Assembly (NCBI GenBank): GCA_003523055.1 | Contig: DPHC01000005.1 | Location: forward strand, 94,254 to 134,128 | Direction: 5' to 3' | DNA from: Dehalococcoidia bacterium | GTDB taxonomy: Bacteria; Chloroflexota; Dehalococcoidia; Lucifugimonadales; UBA3495 | DNA length: 39,875 nt | Shown here: positions 24,993-34,176 of the stretch, in pieces | Position numbering within the stretch: the stretch's first letter is position 1 | Layout: each line of letters starts with the position of its first letter | The notes under the pieces: model-generated | Databases searched by the model: none | The model's input: the letters and a program-made list of their open reading frames with translations, nothing else | Told to the model about the DNA's origin: nothing | Translations under genes and position numbers: made by a program

Positions 24993-26060
24993 ATGCAGAT
25001 AAGTCGAATAATATTTACAATATTACTATTTGCTGTATTATCCTGTAATCTAAAGGAATCGGAAATCGTTCCCATCCTTCAGCTAGATAATACAGCAAAT
25101 CCAATCAATCAAATTATCCCCTATCCAGCCAAGGTGACTTTACCCAAAGATTCCACTCATCATGATACTCCCATAGAGTGGTGGTACTTTAACGGTAATC
25201 TACACGATATATCTGGTGAAAAATACAGTTATCACTTCACTGTATTCCAAACAGAACCTGACTTAGATGGCGCGCATCCACAAGTATTCCATTTAAGCTG
25301 GAACACTCATAAAACCCGCTCCTTCATTCATGATGAAAAAACCTTTCAATATTACGGAGAATTGTCATCGTCCAACATAAATTTCACTGTGTCTTCTTGG
25401 GAAATGTCCAAATCCGGTGAAACATTCTATTTGTTTTTCAATACTTCCGACACTTATATAGAACTAGAACTAACCCCCGTTAAGCCAGTAGTGTTGCATA
25501 ATGATTCGGGCCTGGTTGATATGGGAATAGCTGGAATAACTTACTACTATACATATCCTCTTCTCAATGTGTCGGGAACGATCAGACAAAACAACACAGA
25601 GCAATCTCTTTTTGGAGTGTCTTGGATGGATCATCAATGGGGTGACTTTTTAGAAGAACCGCCCATTGGTTGGTCGTGGATGAGTATTCAATTGGAAAAC
25701 CAAAATGAAATCATGGTTGCTAAGGTTAGAAATACAGAGACGGGTGAACAAATAGCCTCCTATGGAACATTTATAAACGAATTAGGGCAAGCCACACACT
25801 TAAAGTCATCGGATTTCACACTTATTCCTACAAAAATTTGGGTTAGTAATAGAACTAACCTCTCCTATCCAATTATATGGGAATTGAGTATACCTTCACT
25901 CAGCACCATTTTAAATATATCAGCCATAACTGAAAATTCGGAATTCTTCGGGGAAAACTTTGTAACTCAACCCTATTGGGAGGGGGCCACAGATATTACA
26001 GGAATTTTTAAAGAAACTAATATGCCCGGGGTAGGATTCATGGAATTAGTTGGCTATTAG
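24993..26060 (+). CDS. CrtC/AttH-like lipocalin lipoprotein
   Basis: A 355-aa predicted lipoprotein: ISRIIFTILLFAVLSC, with Cys19 as the lipid-attachment residue. The mature protein has the two-lipocalin fold of the carotenoid 1,2-hydratase (CrtC)/AttH family: HDTPIEWWYFNGNLHD (residues ~54-69), HFTVFQTEPD, then DHQWGDFLEEPPIGWSWMSIQLEN near residue 213. In phototrophs CrtC hydrates carotenoids; members in non-phototrophs are of unknown function, and a true carotenoid role is not supported by neighbours here. It lies 50 nt after the GlcG-like gene on the same strand and 77 nt before gcvT. Confidence 0.85.
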   Translation: MQISRIIFTILLFAVLSCNLKESEIVPILQLDNTANPINQIIPYPAKVTLPKDSTHHDTPIEWWYFNGNLHDISGEKYSYHFTVFQTEPDLDGAHPQVFHLSWNTHKTRSFIHDEKTFQYYGELSSSNINFTVSSWEMSKSGETFYLFFNTSDTYIELELTPVKPVVLHNDSGLVDMGIAGITYYYTYPLLNVSGTIRQNNTEQSLFGVSWMDHQWGDFLEEPPIGWSWMSIQLENQNEIMVAKVRNTETGEQIASYGTFINELGQATHLKSSDFTLIPTKIWVSNRTNLSYPIIWELSIPSLSTILNISAITENSEFFGENFVTQPYWEGATDITGIFKETNMPGVGFMELVGY

Positions 26061-26075
26061 CTAGGGCAATGTATC

Positions 26076-26104
26076 TTGCAGTCAAATACTCCGAACGTTA
26101 TCAT
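26076..26104 (+). promoter_or_regulatory. Possible promoter for the gcv operon
   Basis: TTGCAG (26076-26081), 17-nt spacer, TATCAT (26099-26104). The -10 box is one base off consensus; the -35 box is weak. The leader to gcvT would be about 27 nt, which is too short for a glycine riboswitch. Confidence 0.4.
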
Positions 26105-26137
26105 AAAAATAGGCATTCTTAAAAAGGTGTAATTACA

Positions 26138-27250
26138 ATGGATATAGACTTCACTCTAAAGACTCAATTATACGACGCCCATATTGCATTAGGAGCTCGA
26201 ATCCTTCCATTTGGAGGATGGGATATGCCCATTCAGTACGAAGGGATACTAGCTGAAACAGCGGCCATTAGAACAAATGTCGGAATGTTTGATGTTTCCC
26301 ATATGGGGCGAGTATATATATCCGGAGAGCAGGCTGAACAATTTTTAGAAATGCTATTAACGGCACCAGTGTCAACTATGGAAATCAACAGAGCAAGATA
26401 TGCTCTCATATGCAACTCCAATGGAGGAATTATAGATGACACGATATTCTACAAATTATCTGCCACCGACTTTTTACTAATTCCAAATGCAGGTAACCGG
26501 ATTCCAGTTGTGACTTGGTTTAACTCAATAAATGATCAATATTTTAGAGGGTCTATTACCGTAAACGACACAACCTTAGAAACATCTATGATCGCAATAC
26601 AGGGGCCTAATGCTACTGCTGTTTTTGATAACCTATGCGTCCTCGCAGATGGAACAAAACCTTCTTCATTAAAGTATTTTTGTTGTTCTGAAGGGTACAT
26701 TAATTCTTCAAAAATATTAATCGGTAGAACCGGATATACTGGCGAGGATGGATTTGAAATCATGATAGACAAAGGAGACTCTGATTTCATTTGGAATCTC
26801 CTAATAAAATCAGACGTTACCCCTTGCGGACTAGGAGCTCGAGATGTTTTAAGATTAGAAGCAGCTCTTCCTCTTTATGGACACGAATTAAATTTGAATG
26901 TTACTCCTGTAGATGCTGGGTTAACTAGATTCCTTAAAAAATTCCCTACTCACATTGGAAGCTCTATAATTCACCAACAACTTGCTAATGGGACCGATAA
27001 AACATTAATCGGGCTAACTATTCCTGGGAAAAGTGCTCCTCGTCCAGGTTATAAAATCTATCAAAATGACCAAGAAATTGGAGAGGTAACATCTGGCAGT
27101 TATTCCCCGAGTTTAAATCTAAGTATAGCTTTAGCCTATGTCTCCACTGTACAATATAAAGAGAATACTGAAATTATATTAGACATACGTGGAAAACTTC
27201 ACCTTGCGACCAAAGTTCAAATACCATTTTATAAAAGGGGCAAAAAATAA
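26138..27250 (+). CDS. gcvT: Glycine cleavage system aminomethyltransferase (T-protein)
   Basis: A 370-aa folate-binding T-protein that transfers the methylene group from aminomethyl-lipoyl-H-protein to tetrahydrofolate and releases ammonia. Conserved features are FGGWDMPIQYEGILAETAAIRTNVGMFDVSHMG, YALICNSNGGIIDDTIFYKL and GRTGYTGEDGFEIMID, followed by GARDVLRLEAALPLYGHEL and the C-terminal IGEVTSGSYSPSL (shown in pieces). AAGGTG precedes the ATG. First gene of gcvT-gcvH-gcvPA-gcvPB. A related but distinct family member, ygfZ, is also in this window. Confidence 0.97.
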   Translation: MDIDFTLKTQLYDAHIALGARILPFGGWDMPIQYEGILAETAAIRTNVGMFDVSHMGRVYISGEQAEQFLEMLLTAPVSTMEINRARYALICNSNGGIIDDTIFYKLSATDFLLIPNAGNRIPVVTWFNSINDQYFRGSITVNDTTLETSMIAIQGPNATAVFDNLCVLADGTKPSSLKYFCCSEGYINSSKILIGRTGYTGEDGFEIMIDKGDSDFIWNLLIKSDVTPCGLGARDVLRLEAALPLYGHELNLNVTPVDAGLTRFLKKFPTHIGSSIIHQQLANGTDKTLIGLTIPGKSAPRPGYKIYQNDQEIGEVTSGSYSPSLNLSIALAYVSTVQYKENTEIILDIRGKLHLATKVQIPFYKRGKK

Positions 27251-27251
27251 A

Positions 27252-27629
27252 ATGAATCCTGCAGATAGGTATTACACCAAAGAGCACGAATGGATAAAAA
27301 TAGAAAAAGACGGAACTGGAACTATAGGTATTACAGATCACGCACAATGTGAACTCGGAGATGTAGTGTTTGTAGATCTACCTGAAGCCGGAAGAACCAT
27401 CACAAGCATGGAAAAAATGGGAGAGATAGAATCCGTCAAAGCAGTATCAGATCTTTTTACTCCCGTAAGTGGAGAGGTCCTTTCGCTGAACGAAGAAATA
27501 TTAAATGCGCCTCAGTTAGTTAATGAATCTCCTTACGATACTGGATGGTTAATTAAAATAAAATTAGCTGATGAATCTGAAATTACTTCTTTATTATCTT
27601 CCGAGCAATATAACGAAATCACTTCATAA
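27252..27629 (+). CDS. gcvH: Glycine cleavage system H-protein
   Basis: A 125-aa lipoyl carrier that shuttles the aminomethyl intermediate between P-, T- and L-proteins. The lipoyl lysine is Lys63 in EIESVKAVSD; the flanking YYTKEHEWIKIE and GITDHAQCELGDVVFVDLPE are typical. A longer frame opens at 27189 inside gcvT, but the family N-terminus begins at the ATG at 27252, 1 nt after the gcvT stop, so translation is probably coupled. Confidence 0.97.
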   Translation: MNPADRYYTKEHEWIKIEKDGTGTIGITDHAQCELGDVVFVDLPEAGRTITSMEKMGEIESVKAVSDLFTPVSGEVLSLNEEILNAPQLVNESPYDTGWLIKIKLADESEITSLLSSEQYNEITS

Positions 27630-27657
27630 AACTACAGTGATTGGAGCATAAAATAAA

Positions 27658-28980
27658 TTGACTAATACAGGAGATTTTCAATCTCATTACATACCAAATA
27701 CTACTAATGAACAAAGAGAGATGCTGTCATATATAGGAGCCTCATCAGTAGACGAACTTTTTGGAGACATTCCCGATAAATATAGAAACCCGGAGCTAAA
27801 ACTACCCAATCCTTTATCTGAAATTGAGATTGTTAAAGAATTATCTGATCTTGCTAACAAAAACAGAACTTTAACGAGTGGCCCTTCATTTCTTGGAGCA
27901 GGTTCCTATCACCATTTTATCCCCGCAGCGATAAAGCCTCTAATGACTCGCGGAGAATTTTTAACTGCCTACACTCCTTATCAGCCAGAAGTCAGTCAAG
28001 GAACATTACAAGTAATCTATGAATTCCAATCTTTAATCAGTAATTTATTTGGAATGGAAGTTGCCAATGCGGGCATGTATGACGGGGCTACTAGTTTAGC
28101 AGAAGGTGTGTTAATGGCATCCAGAGTAACAAAGAGAAACATTGTTACTATTTCTACAACAGTGTCTCCTAAATACTTGGAAGTTATCTCTACTTACTGC
28201 CAAGCTCAAGGAATTTCTATTGAAATGTTTAACCCTGAAACTCCTCAAACAAATGAAAATTCTGCTTGTATGGTAGTTCAATATCCAAATTATTACGGAT
28301 ACATTGAAAATATCAATAACATAAAAGAAAGTGCACATGCTAGTGGGTCTTTACTAGTTGTTGCTGCAGATCCAACATCTCTCGGAATGTTTAAGGCACC
28401 CGGAGAATACGATGCTGATATTGCTACAGGAGAAGGCCAACCATTAGGCATTCCTTCCAGCTACGGTGGCCCATACCTAGGCCTTTTTACTTGCAAAAAA
28501 GAATTTATCCGTCAAATGCCTAGTCGGTTAGTAGGCAAAACTGTTGATAAAAATGGACAGAGTGGATATGTTCTAACTCTTCAAACGAGAGAGCAGCACA
28601 TTAGGAGAGAAAGAGCTACAAGTAATATTTGCACAAATGAAGCGTTATACGCATTAGCATCTACTATCTATTTAGCATTACTCGGTAAAACTGGGCTTAA
28701 GAAAGTGGCCGAACTCTGTTACCAAAAAGCCCATTACGCAGCAAATGAAATTAATAAATTAGACAACTACAGCTTACCTATAAACACTCCTTTCTTTAAA
28801 GAATTCATTATTTCGTGCCCTAGATCTCCCTCAGATATTAATAAAATATTAATGGAAAATAATATCCTCGGAGGGTATGACGTAAGTGAACATATTGATA
28901 ATGGAATGCTTTTATGCGTAACAGAAATGAATACAAAAGAAGACATTGATCAGTTAGTTAAATCATTATCGGAAGTGTAA
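27658..28980 (+). CDS. gcvPA: Glycine dehydrogenase (decarboxylating) subunit 1
   Basis: The 440-aa N-terminal half of a two-subunit P-protein. It begins with the usual YIPNTTNEQREMLSYIGASSVDELF segment and has FLGAGSYHHFIPAAIKPL, AYTPYQPEVSQGTLQVIYEFQS and NAGMYDGATSLAEGVLMA, all of the GcvPA family. The start is TTG; no ATG lies upstream of the conserved start region. It decarboxylates glycine together with GcvPB, the PLP-bearing half. The gene ends 1 nt before gcvPB. Confidence 0.96.
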   Translation: MTNTGDFQSHYIPNTTNEQREMLSYIGASSVDELFGDIPDKYRNPELKLPNPLSEIEIVKELSDLANKNRTLTSGPSFLGAGSYHHFIPAAIKPLMTRGEFLTAYTPYQPEVSQGTLQVIYEFQSLISNLFGMEVANAGMYDGATSLAEGVLMASRVTKRNIVTISTTVSPKYLEVISTYCQAQGISIEMFNPETPQTNENSACMVVQYPNYYGYIENINNIKESAHASGSLLVVAADPTSLGMFKAPGEYDADIATGEGQPLGIPSSYGGPYLGLFTCKKEFIRQMPSRLVGKTVDKNGQSGYVLTLQTREQHIRRERATSNICTNEALYALASTIYLALLGKTGLKKVAELCYQKAHYAANEINKLDNYSLPINTPFFKEFIISCPRSPSDINKILMENNILGGYDVSEHIDNGMLLCVTEMNTKEDIDQLVKSLSEV

Positions 28981-28981
28981 T

Positions 28982-30442
28982 ATGGAACAAGGTGGAAATA
29001 GAAATACTCAAAAATTATTAATGGACAGAAGCGTGCCAGGAAGAGTCGGATGTATTCTTCCTGATTCTGACGTGCCTTTTCAAGGGCTACCTCCTGTAAA
29101 TTTATTAAGAGATTCATTGCCATTACCAGAGGTTTCTGAACCTGAAGTGGTACAATATTTTACTGGACTAAGCCATAAAAATTTTTCAATAGACACCCAT
29201 TTCTATCCTCTTGGGAGCTGTACCATGAAATACAATCCCAAAATAAATGATGAAATAGCTTTTTCTCCAGGTTTCGCCCAAATTCATCCTCTTCAACCAG
29301 AAGAAAGTAGCCAAGGAGCTTTAAACTTACTATTTGATTTGCAACAATATTTAGCTGAAATAACTGGCATGGACGGAGTTGGATTATCAACATTAGCCGG
29401 AGCTCATGGAGAGTTCGCAGGCATGTTAATGATTAGAGCATACCATCAACAAAATAAAGATTTCGGGCGACTAAAAGTAGCTATTCCTGACAGCGCACAT
29501 GGAACTAACCCTGCTTCTGCTGCTATGTCCGGATTTGATGTCATAACGATACCCTCAGATGATAATGGCAACATAGATGTGGATTTTCTAAAAGGCATCG
29601 CAGGCCCCGAATTAGCAGGGGCTATGATTACTCTTCCAAGCACCTTAGGAATTTTTGATACTAACATAGTTGAAATATGTGAAATAGTCCACGAAGCTGG
29701 AGGCCTTGTATATGGCGATGGAGCCAATATGAACGCTCTCTTAGGAAGAGCTAAGTTAGGCGAGCTTGGCTTTGATGTGATTCATTTAAACCTACATAAA
29801 ACTTTTAGCACTCCGCATGGCGGAGGTGGCCCTGGAGCAGGACCTGTATGTGCTAAAAATATTTTATTACCCTACCTTTCTGCGCCTATAGTAACCTTTA
29901 ACGAGAGCACTTATTCATTAACCAGCCCCAAACACTCAATAGGAAGGATAAGTGGGTTTCAGGGTAACTTTGGCGTACTCGTCCGAGCATATACTTATAT
30001 CAGAACACTTGGCGCTCAAGGTATTAAATCTATTAGCGGAAATGCTGTTTTGAATGCAAATTATATAATGGATTCCTTAAAAAATATTTATGATTTGCCA
30101 TTCAACAGAACGTGCATGCATGAAGTCGTTTTCTCTGCACAATCCAAAAAATTCAATGACGTCACTGGACTAGAAATAGCCAAAAGACTTCTGGACTACG
30201 GATTTCATGCCCCAACCATGTATTTCCCGCTAATTGTTGATGAGGCCTTAATGATCGAACCAACAGAATCTGAGACTAAAGAAACACTAGATGCTTTTAT
30301 TGACGCTATGAGAGAAATCAATAAAGAAATTTCTACTAATCCTCAAATCGTCAAAGACGCTCCGCATTCCACGCCTGTATCAAGATTAGATGAAGCCCTT
30401 GCTGCTCGATCTCCTAATTTAAAATGGGAACCTGTAAAGTGA
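28982..30442 (+). CDS. gcvPB: Glycine dehydrogenase (decarboxylating) subunit 2
   Basis: The 486-aa PLP-binding half of the P-protein. The PLP lysine is Lys273 in HLNLHKTFSTPHGGGGPG, and FYPLGSCTMKYNPKIND, PDSAHGTNPASAAMSGF and FQGNFGVLVRAYTYIRTLG are further signatures. Together with GcvPA it releases carbon dioxide from glycine and passes the aminomethyl group to GcvH. It is the last gene of the gcv unit; no lipoamide dehydrogenase (L-protein) is in the window. It converges on the beta-hydroxyacid dehydrogenase gene with a 2-nt gap and no terminator between. Confidence 0.97.
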   Translation: MEQGGNRNTQKLLMDRSVPGRVGCILPDSDVPFQGLPPVNLLRDSLPLPEVSEPEVVQYFTGLSHKNFSIDTHFYPLGSCTMKYNPKINDEIAFSPGFAQIHPLQPEESSQGALNLLFDLQQYLAEITGMDGVGLSTLAGAHGEFAGMLMIRAYHQQNKDFGRLKVAIPDSAHGTNPASAAMSGFDVITIPSDDNGNIDVDFLKGIAGPELAGAMITLPSTLGIFDTNIVEICEIVHEAGGLVYGDGANMNALLGRAKLGELGFDVIHLNLHKTFSTPHGGGGPGAGPVCAKNILLPYLSAPIVTFNESTYSLTSPKHSIGRISGFQGNFGVLVRAYTYIRTLGAQGIKSISGNAVLNANYIMDSLKNIYDLPFNRTCMHEVVFSAQSKKFNDVTGLEIAKRLLDYGFHAPTMYFPLIVDEALMIEPTESETKETLDAFIDAMREINKEISTNPQIVKDAPHSTPVSRLDEALAARSPNLKWEPVK

Positions 30443-30444
30443 CT

Positions 30445-31371
30445 TTAACTATTATCTAAAATGCTTTTTATAGCTTCTTCCGTAGCCCTAACTTCCACTC
30501 CAGCTCTTTCTTCTTGAAGAAGCATGGCCACCCGAGAGTCTCTTCCTTCCCATCCTCTATTCATAGCTTCAGTTAATTCCGCCAAAGCTATATTTGCTAA
30601 TTTCATGGGAACATCAAATTCTCTTCCCACAGCAACTGCTAAATCTACATCTTTCCTAGCTAATCTTAAAGCAAAAGAAGGAGGGTCAAATTTTCCAGGT
30701 AATAAATGTTCTGCCAGACCTTCAAAAGTTCCTCGTCTTCCTTGAGCTCCTTTTCTGACTGCTTCCCACAACGCCAATGGCTCTACTCCCGCCTTAACTC
30801 CCATAGTAAATGTTTCAGCCAAGGCACATTGAATAATATATCCCGAGCAATTATGTACCAGTTTCGCTATTGATCCTGCTCCCACTTCTCCAACATAATA
30901 AACTTGGTCGCCAATAGAATCTAAAACGCCTTTATATTGATCAAAAATACTTTTATTTCCACCAACCCAAATAGCCAATTTACCACTTTTAGCTCCATTA
31001 GGCCCCCCACTAACAGGAGCATCTAATACTGTTATACCTTCTTTTGAGAATTTATCTGCGATACTTCTTATCATAGAAGGAGCATTAGTACTCAAATCAA
31101 AATATACCTTTCCTTCTGAAAATCCTTGTAATAACCCATCTTCTCCTAAGCAAACAGCTTCTACGTCCGTTGGACCTGGCAAAGAAGTTAAAACAATATC
31201 TGACTGTTGCGCCACTGCTTTTGGAGAAGCTGCCCAAGTAGCGCCCGCTTCAAGATGCCGGGTCGCTGCTTGAGGGTTTATATCATGAATTACTAATTCA
31301 TGACCGCCGGATATGGCATTGTAAGCCATATGTCCGCCCATAGTACCTAGTCCTATAAAACCTACTTTCAT
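30445..31371 (-). CDS. NAD(P)-dependent beta-hydroxyacid dehydrogenase
   Basis: A 308-aa enzyme of the 3-hydroxyisobutyrate / tartronate-semialdehyde reductase family. The Rossmann motif is GFIGLGTMGG (residues 4-13), substrate binding is DAPVSGGPNGAKSGKLAIWVGG (117-138), and the catalytic Lys170 lies in SIAKLVHN. The late motif RKDVDLAVAVG is also present. It oxidises a beta-hydroxy acid or reduces the semialdehyde; the exact substrate is not known. GAGGAG precedes the ATG. It is divergent from the MaoC gene, with 100 nt between start codons containing a small inverted repeat (CTTGCA/TGCAAG, 31425-31439). Confidence 0.92.
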   Translation of the reverse strand: MKVGFIGLGTMGGHMAYNAISGGHELVIHDINPQAATRHLEAGATWAASPKAVAQQSDIVLTSLPGPTDVEAVCLGEDGLLQGFSEGKVYFDLSTNAPSMIRSIADKFSKEGITVLDAPVSGGPNGAKSGKLAIWVGGNKSIFDQYKGVLDSIGDQVYYVGEVGAGSIAKLVHNCSGYIIQCALAETFTMGVKAGVEPLALWEAVRKGAQGRRGTFEGLAEHLLPGKFDPPSFALRLARKDVDLAVAVGREFDVPMKLANIALAELTEAMNRGWEGRDSRVAMLLQEERAGVEVRATEEAIKSILDNS

Positions 31372-31471
31372 TAGATTCTCCTCTTTATATTTATGGTAGA
31401 ATTCTCATAATTATTATCCAGCCCCTTGCAGTATGCAAGTATTACCTTAATTTAAAGAAGGGATTTACCTA

Positions 31472-32422
31472 ATGAGTATAGAAAATATTTGGGATTATAA
31501 TAAAGTCCAGATTGGGCAAGAAGGCCCTGCTACACAAGTAGAATTAACCAGAGACAACATATCAGAATATGCTATTCTAAGCCAAAATCACGACCCTAAA
31601 TATTCTAATACCTCTTCTCTTCTAGCAGTTCCAACAATGGCTTTAAGCTTTTCACCTCTTTTACGATGGGAAATAGCAAAAAGTAACGGGTATATCGCTT
31701 ATGAAGATTCTAAAGAGATGAAAAAGCAAACTCCTTTTGCAAAATGCGAAATAAAGTGGTTTACCCCTGTAAAAAACGGGGATGTCATAACAGGTCATAG
31801 AAAAGTCTTTGATAAATACGAACGAAGAGGCAGTAAATTTGTAACCTTCGAAGTGGAATCAAAAAATCAAAGCAACCAAACTGTTTCTAAATATTATTAT
31901 ACTTGTATTTTTGAATACGCTAAAGGCCAGCGGGCGCCTCGACAAGAATTAAATGCTATACCTTTTAGCAACCCATCTCCTAACATATCTCAGGCACCCG
32001 CCCTTCTAAACATTGATTCATTATCTGAAGGCGATAACTTAAACCCATTATCTGTTTCTGAATCTAATGAATTAATTTTGAGGCACAATGATTTTAGGCT
32101 TGCTGGAGGAAAACGAGATAGCAATATCCATGTAGATGAAGAATTCGCAAAGAACAATATATTCGGGACAGCAGTCAATTCTGGACCGGCCACACTCTCC
32201 TATGTAGGGCAAATGCTTGAACGGAATTTTGATGTTTCTAAAATTTATAATAACAGCTCATTACTGATGCGTGCCATTACCCCGGTTAATGCAGGAGATC
32301 GAGTTTCTTTTACAGGGGTAATCTCACCAATCACAGACAGGGAAATCATAAATGGGAGAATCACGGGGACTAATCAAAACAACAATGTAGTCTGCATTGC
32401 AGACTTTGTAATTACTAAATAA
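31472..32422 (+). CDS. Double-hotdog MaoC-like dehydratase
   Basis: A 316-aa protein with two hotdog domains. The N-terminal domain (1-150) has LSQNHDPKYSN, a degenerate hydratase motif. The C-terminal domain (~180-316) carries LAGGKRDSNIHVDEEFAKNN followed by FGTAVNSGPATLSYVGQ, matching the R-specific enoyl-CoA hydratase pattern with the Asp and His of the active site. Such proteins hydrate or dehydrate acyl-CoA thioesters; one active and one inactive half is common in this family. GAAGGG precedes the ATG. It is followed by dnaA after 123 nt; a 7-bp hairpin (32429-32448) lies just after its stop. Confidence 0.88.
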   Translation: MSIENIWDYNKVQIGQEGPATQVELTRDNISEYAILSQNHDPKYSNTSSLLAVPTMALSFSPLLRWEIAKSNGYIAYEDSKEMKKQTPFAKCEIKWFTPVKNGDVITGHRKVFDKYERRGSKFVTFEVESKNQSNQTVSKYYYTCIFEYAKGQRAPRQELNAIPFSNPSPNISQAPALLNIDSLSEGDNLNPLSVSESNELILRHNDFRLAGGKRDSNIHVDEEFAKNNIFGTAVNSGPATLSYVGQMLERNFDVSKIYNNSSLLMRAITPVNAGDRVSFTGVISPITDREIINGRITGTNQNNNVVCIADFVITK

Positions 32423-32428
32423 ACCCAT

Positions 32429-32448
32429 ATCAACCTTTACCGGTTGAT
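32429..32448 (+). terminator. Weak hairpin after the MaoC-like gene
   Basis: ATCAACC and GGTTGAT pair across a 6-nt loop, 6 nt after the stop at 32422. No T-run follows, so termination would be weak. The rest of the 123-nt gap to dnaA is AT-rich, with a TTGACG (possible -35 box) but no matching -10 box at normal spacing. Confidence 0.35.
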
Positions 32449-32545
32449 GTCAAGAAGAAAATCCTTAATCATTTACCTATATAACAACTTGACGAATTAA
32501 TCATTTTGTAGTTTAAGCTACGTTATATAAATTAAAAGGATCAAA

Positions 32546-33901
32546 ATGACAACTACGTCTACTGTTACTTCTGAATTAGAATCTGCGGATATATGGTTAG
32601 CAACCCTCGGTGAACTCCAAATTGCCTTGCCTAAACACTCATTCGATACCTGGTTGCGAGACACTCAGATCTTTTCAATTAAGGATAAACAAATCGTAAT
32701 CTCAGTACATTCATCTTTCGCCATTGACTGGCTAGAAAGACGAATGTACCAAAGCATCCAAAAAACTTTAGAAAAAATTACCGGACATGTTTTTGATATT
32801 ACATTTACTATTAAAGAAAATGTAATACCATTCTCTATTTCACCCGAAAAAATCCATCCGGATTCCACCCGCAAATATGGCCTTCCTGCATTAAATAAAT
32901 CTTACACATTTAATACTTTTATTGTTGGAGATTCAAATGAACTCGCTTTTAATGCGGTCGACTCCATAAGTAAAACTCCTGGACAATCCTATAACCCTTT
33001 GTTCATATATTCTTCGGTAGGGTTAGGGAAAACTCATTTACTACATGCTATTGGTTGGCACAATTATAACCAAGGCATAAGTACTCAATACACAACTGCC
33101 GAGAAATTTACTAACGAATTCATTAATTCTATTAGAACCAAAACAACTAAAGATTTAAAAGAGAAATATTCAAAAATTGAATGTCTCTTGATCGATGACA
33201 TTCAATTTCTTTCAGGAAAAGAGCAAACACAAGAGGGATTTTTCCATATCTTTAATGAATTACATAATAGTGGTTGCCAAATAGTCATTACTTCCGACAA
33301 ACACCCTCAAAAAATAAATAACATCCAAGAACGTTTACTTTCACGATTTGAATGGGGTTTGATGGTAGACATCCAACCCCCAAATTTAGAAACGCGAATC
33401 GCTCTCTTAAAAGACAAAGCAGAAAGGCTTGGTTTATCTGTAGATCACAGTATCTTTGAATTAATCGCTAGATATATAACTCAAAATATCCGACAACTAG
33501 AAGGATTTTTAAATAAACTAAGTGCGCAACAAACCTTGATGAAATTACCTATAACCTATGCTACTACAGAAGCATTACTCTTCAACAACAAATCTCAATA
33601 TTATAAAATACCTATTTCGAAAGAAGCCATACTTGAAAACATATCTTCGTTCTACAAAATTCACCCAAATGATCTAACAGGGAAACAAAGAACACAACAA
33701 ATCGCACATGCACGCCAAATTACCATGTACTTATTAAGAAAAGAGCTTAACTTAACGTCAACAGAAATTGGTAGATACTTAGGGAACCGATCTCATGCTA
33801 CTGTCATACATGCAATAACAAAAATAGGATTGGAATTAACTAAAAATCCAATAGTTAAAAAAGAAATCATTCAAATAACCGAGATTCTCACTAACAATTA
33901 A
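32546..33901 (+). CDS. dnaA: Chromosomal replication initiator DnaA
   Basis: A 451-aa initiator ATPase that binds DnaA boxes and opens the origin. Domain I is residues 12-95; the AAA+ core has Walker A SVGLGKTH (157-164; the usual first Gly of GxxGxGKT is Ser156), Walker B LLIDDIQFLSGKEQTQEGFF, and sensor regions ERLLSRFEWGL and IRQLEGFLNKL. Domain IV has the DNA-binding signature RTQQIAHARQITMYLLRKEL followed by STEIGRYLGNRSHATVIHA. The linker (domain II) is short. AAAGGA lies before the ATG. It precedes the candidate origin. The gene's + strand is C-rich relative to G. Confidence 0.98.
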   Translation: MTTTSTVTSELESADIWLATLGELQIALPKHSFDTWLRDTQIFSIKDKQIVISVHSSFAIDWLERRMYQSIQKTLEKITGHVFDITFTIKENVIPFSISPEKIHPDSTRKYGLPALNKSYTFNTFIVGDSNELAFNAVDSISKTPGQSYNPLFIYSSVGLGKTHLLHAIGWHNYNQGISTQYTTAEKFTNEFINSIRTKTTKDLKEKYSKIECLLIDDIQFLSGKEQTQEGFFHIFNELHNSGCQIVITSDKHPQKINNIQERLLSRFEWGLMVDIQPPNLETRIALLKDKAERLGLSVDHSIFELIARYITQNIRQLEGFLNKLSAQQTLMKLPITYATTEALLFNNKSQYYKIPISKEAILENISSFYKIHPNDLTGKQRTQQIAHARQITMYLLRKELNLTSTEIGRYLGNRSHATVIHAITKIGLELTKNPIVKKEIIQITEILTNN

Positions 33902-34176
33902 CTACCACATTTTATATTAATTTACACAGTGCTCACTATTAATAACTAATACTTTCACGTGGAAGGATATAGAGATAGTGTAGATAACCCTATAAGTTCT
34001 AAGTATTCTTGGAATATATGTAAAATCCCAAACAAGATGTCAACAGTGCACCCTATTATATCGACACTTTTAAATGTAATATTCAAATCCTTATTTAAGT
34101 TATATACTTATACTATATTTAAAACAAGAGAATAATAACGTTATTAACACTATTATTATTATTATTATTAAAAATT
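33902..34176. other. Candidate chromosomal replication origin (dnaA-obg gap)
   Basis: A 275-nt AT-rich non-coding gap. It holds TTATCTACA on the minus strand (33979-33987), one base off the DnaA box consensus TTATCCACA; a parS-like core TTTCACGTGGAA (33953-33964); a 14-bp palindrome TAATAACGTTATTA (34133-34146); and a run of ATT triplets (34151-34171) that reads as TAA/TAG triplets on the minus strand, like DnaA-trio elements. By hand count, G:C on the + strand is 123:170 in 33001-33900 and 184:110 in 34201-35040, although both are + strand genes. Only one good DnaA box is visible, so this is a candidate and not a certainty. Confidence 0.5.

Noticed and set aside
26105..26137. Glycine riboswitch ahead of gcvT
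   Set aside because: The leader after the likely promoter is only about 30 nt, too short for the aptamer, and no paired structure is visible.
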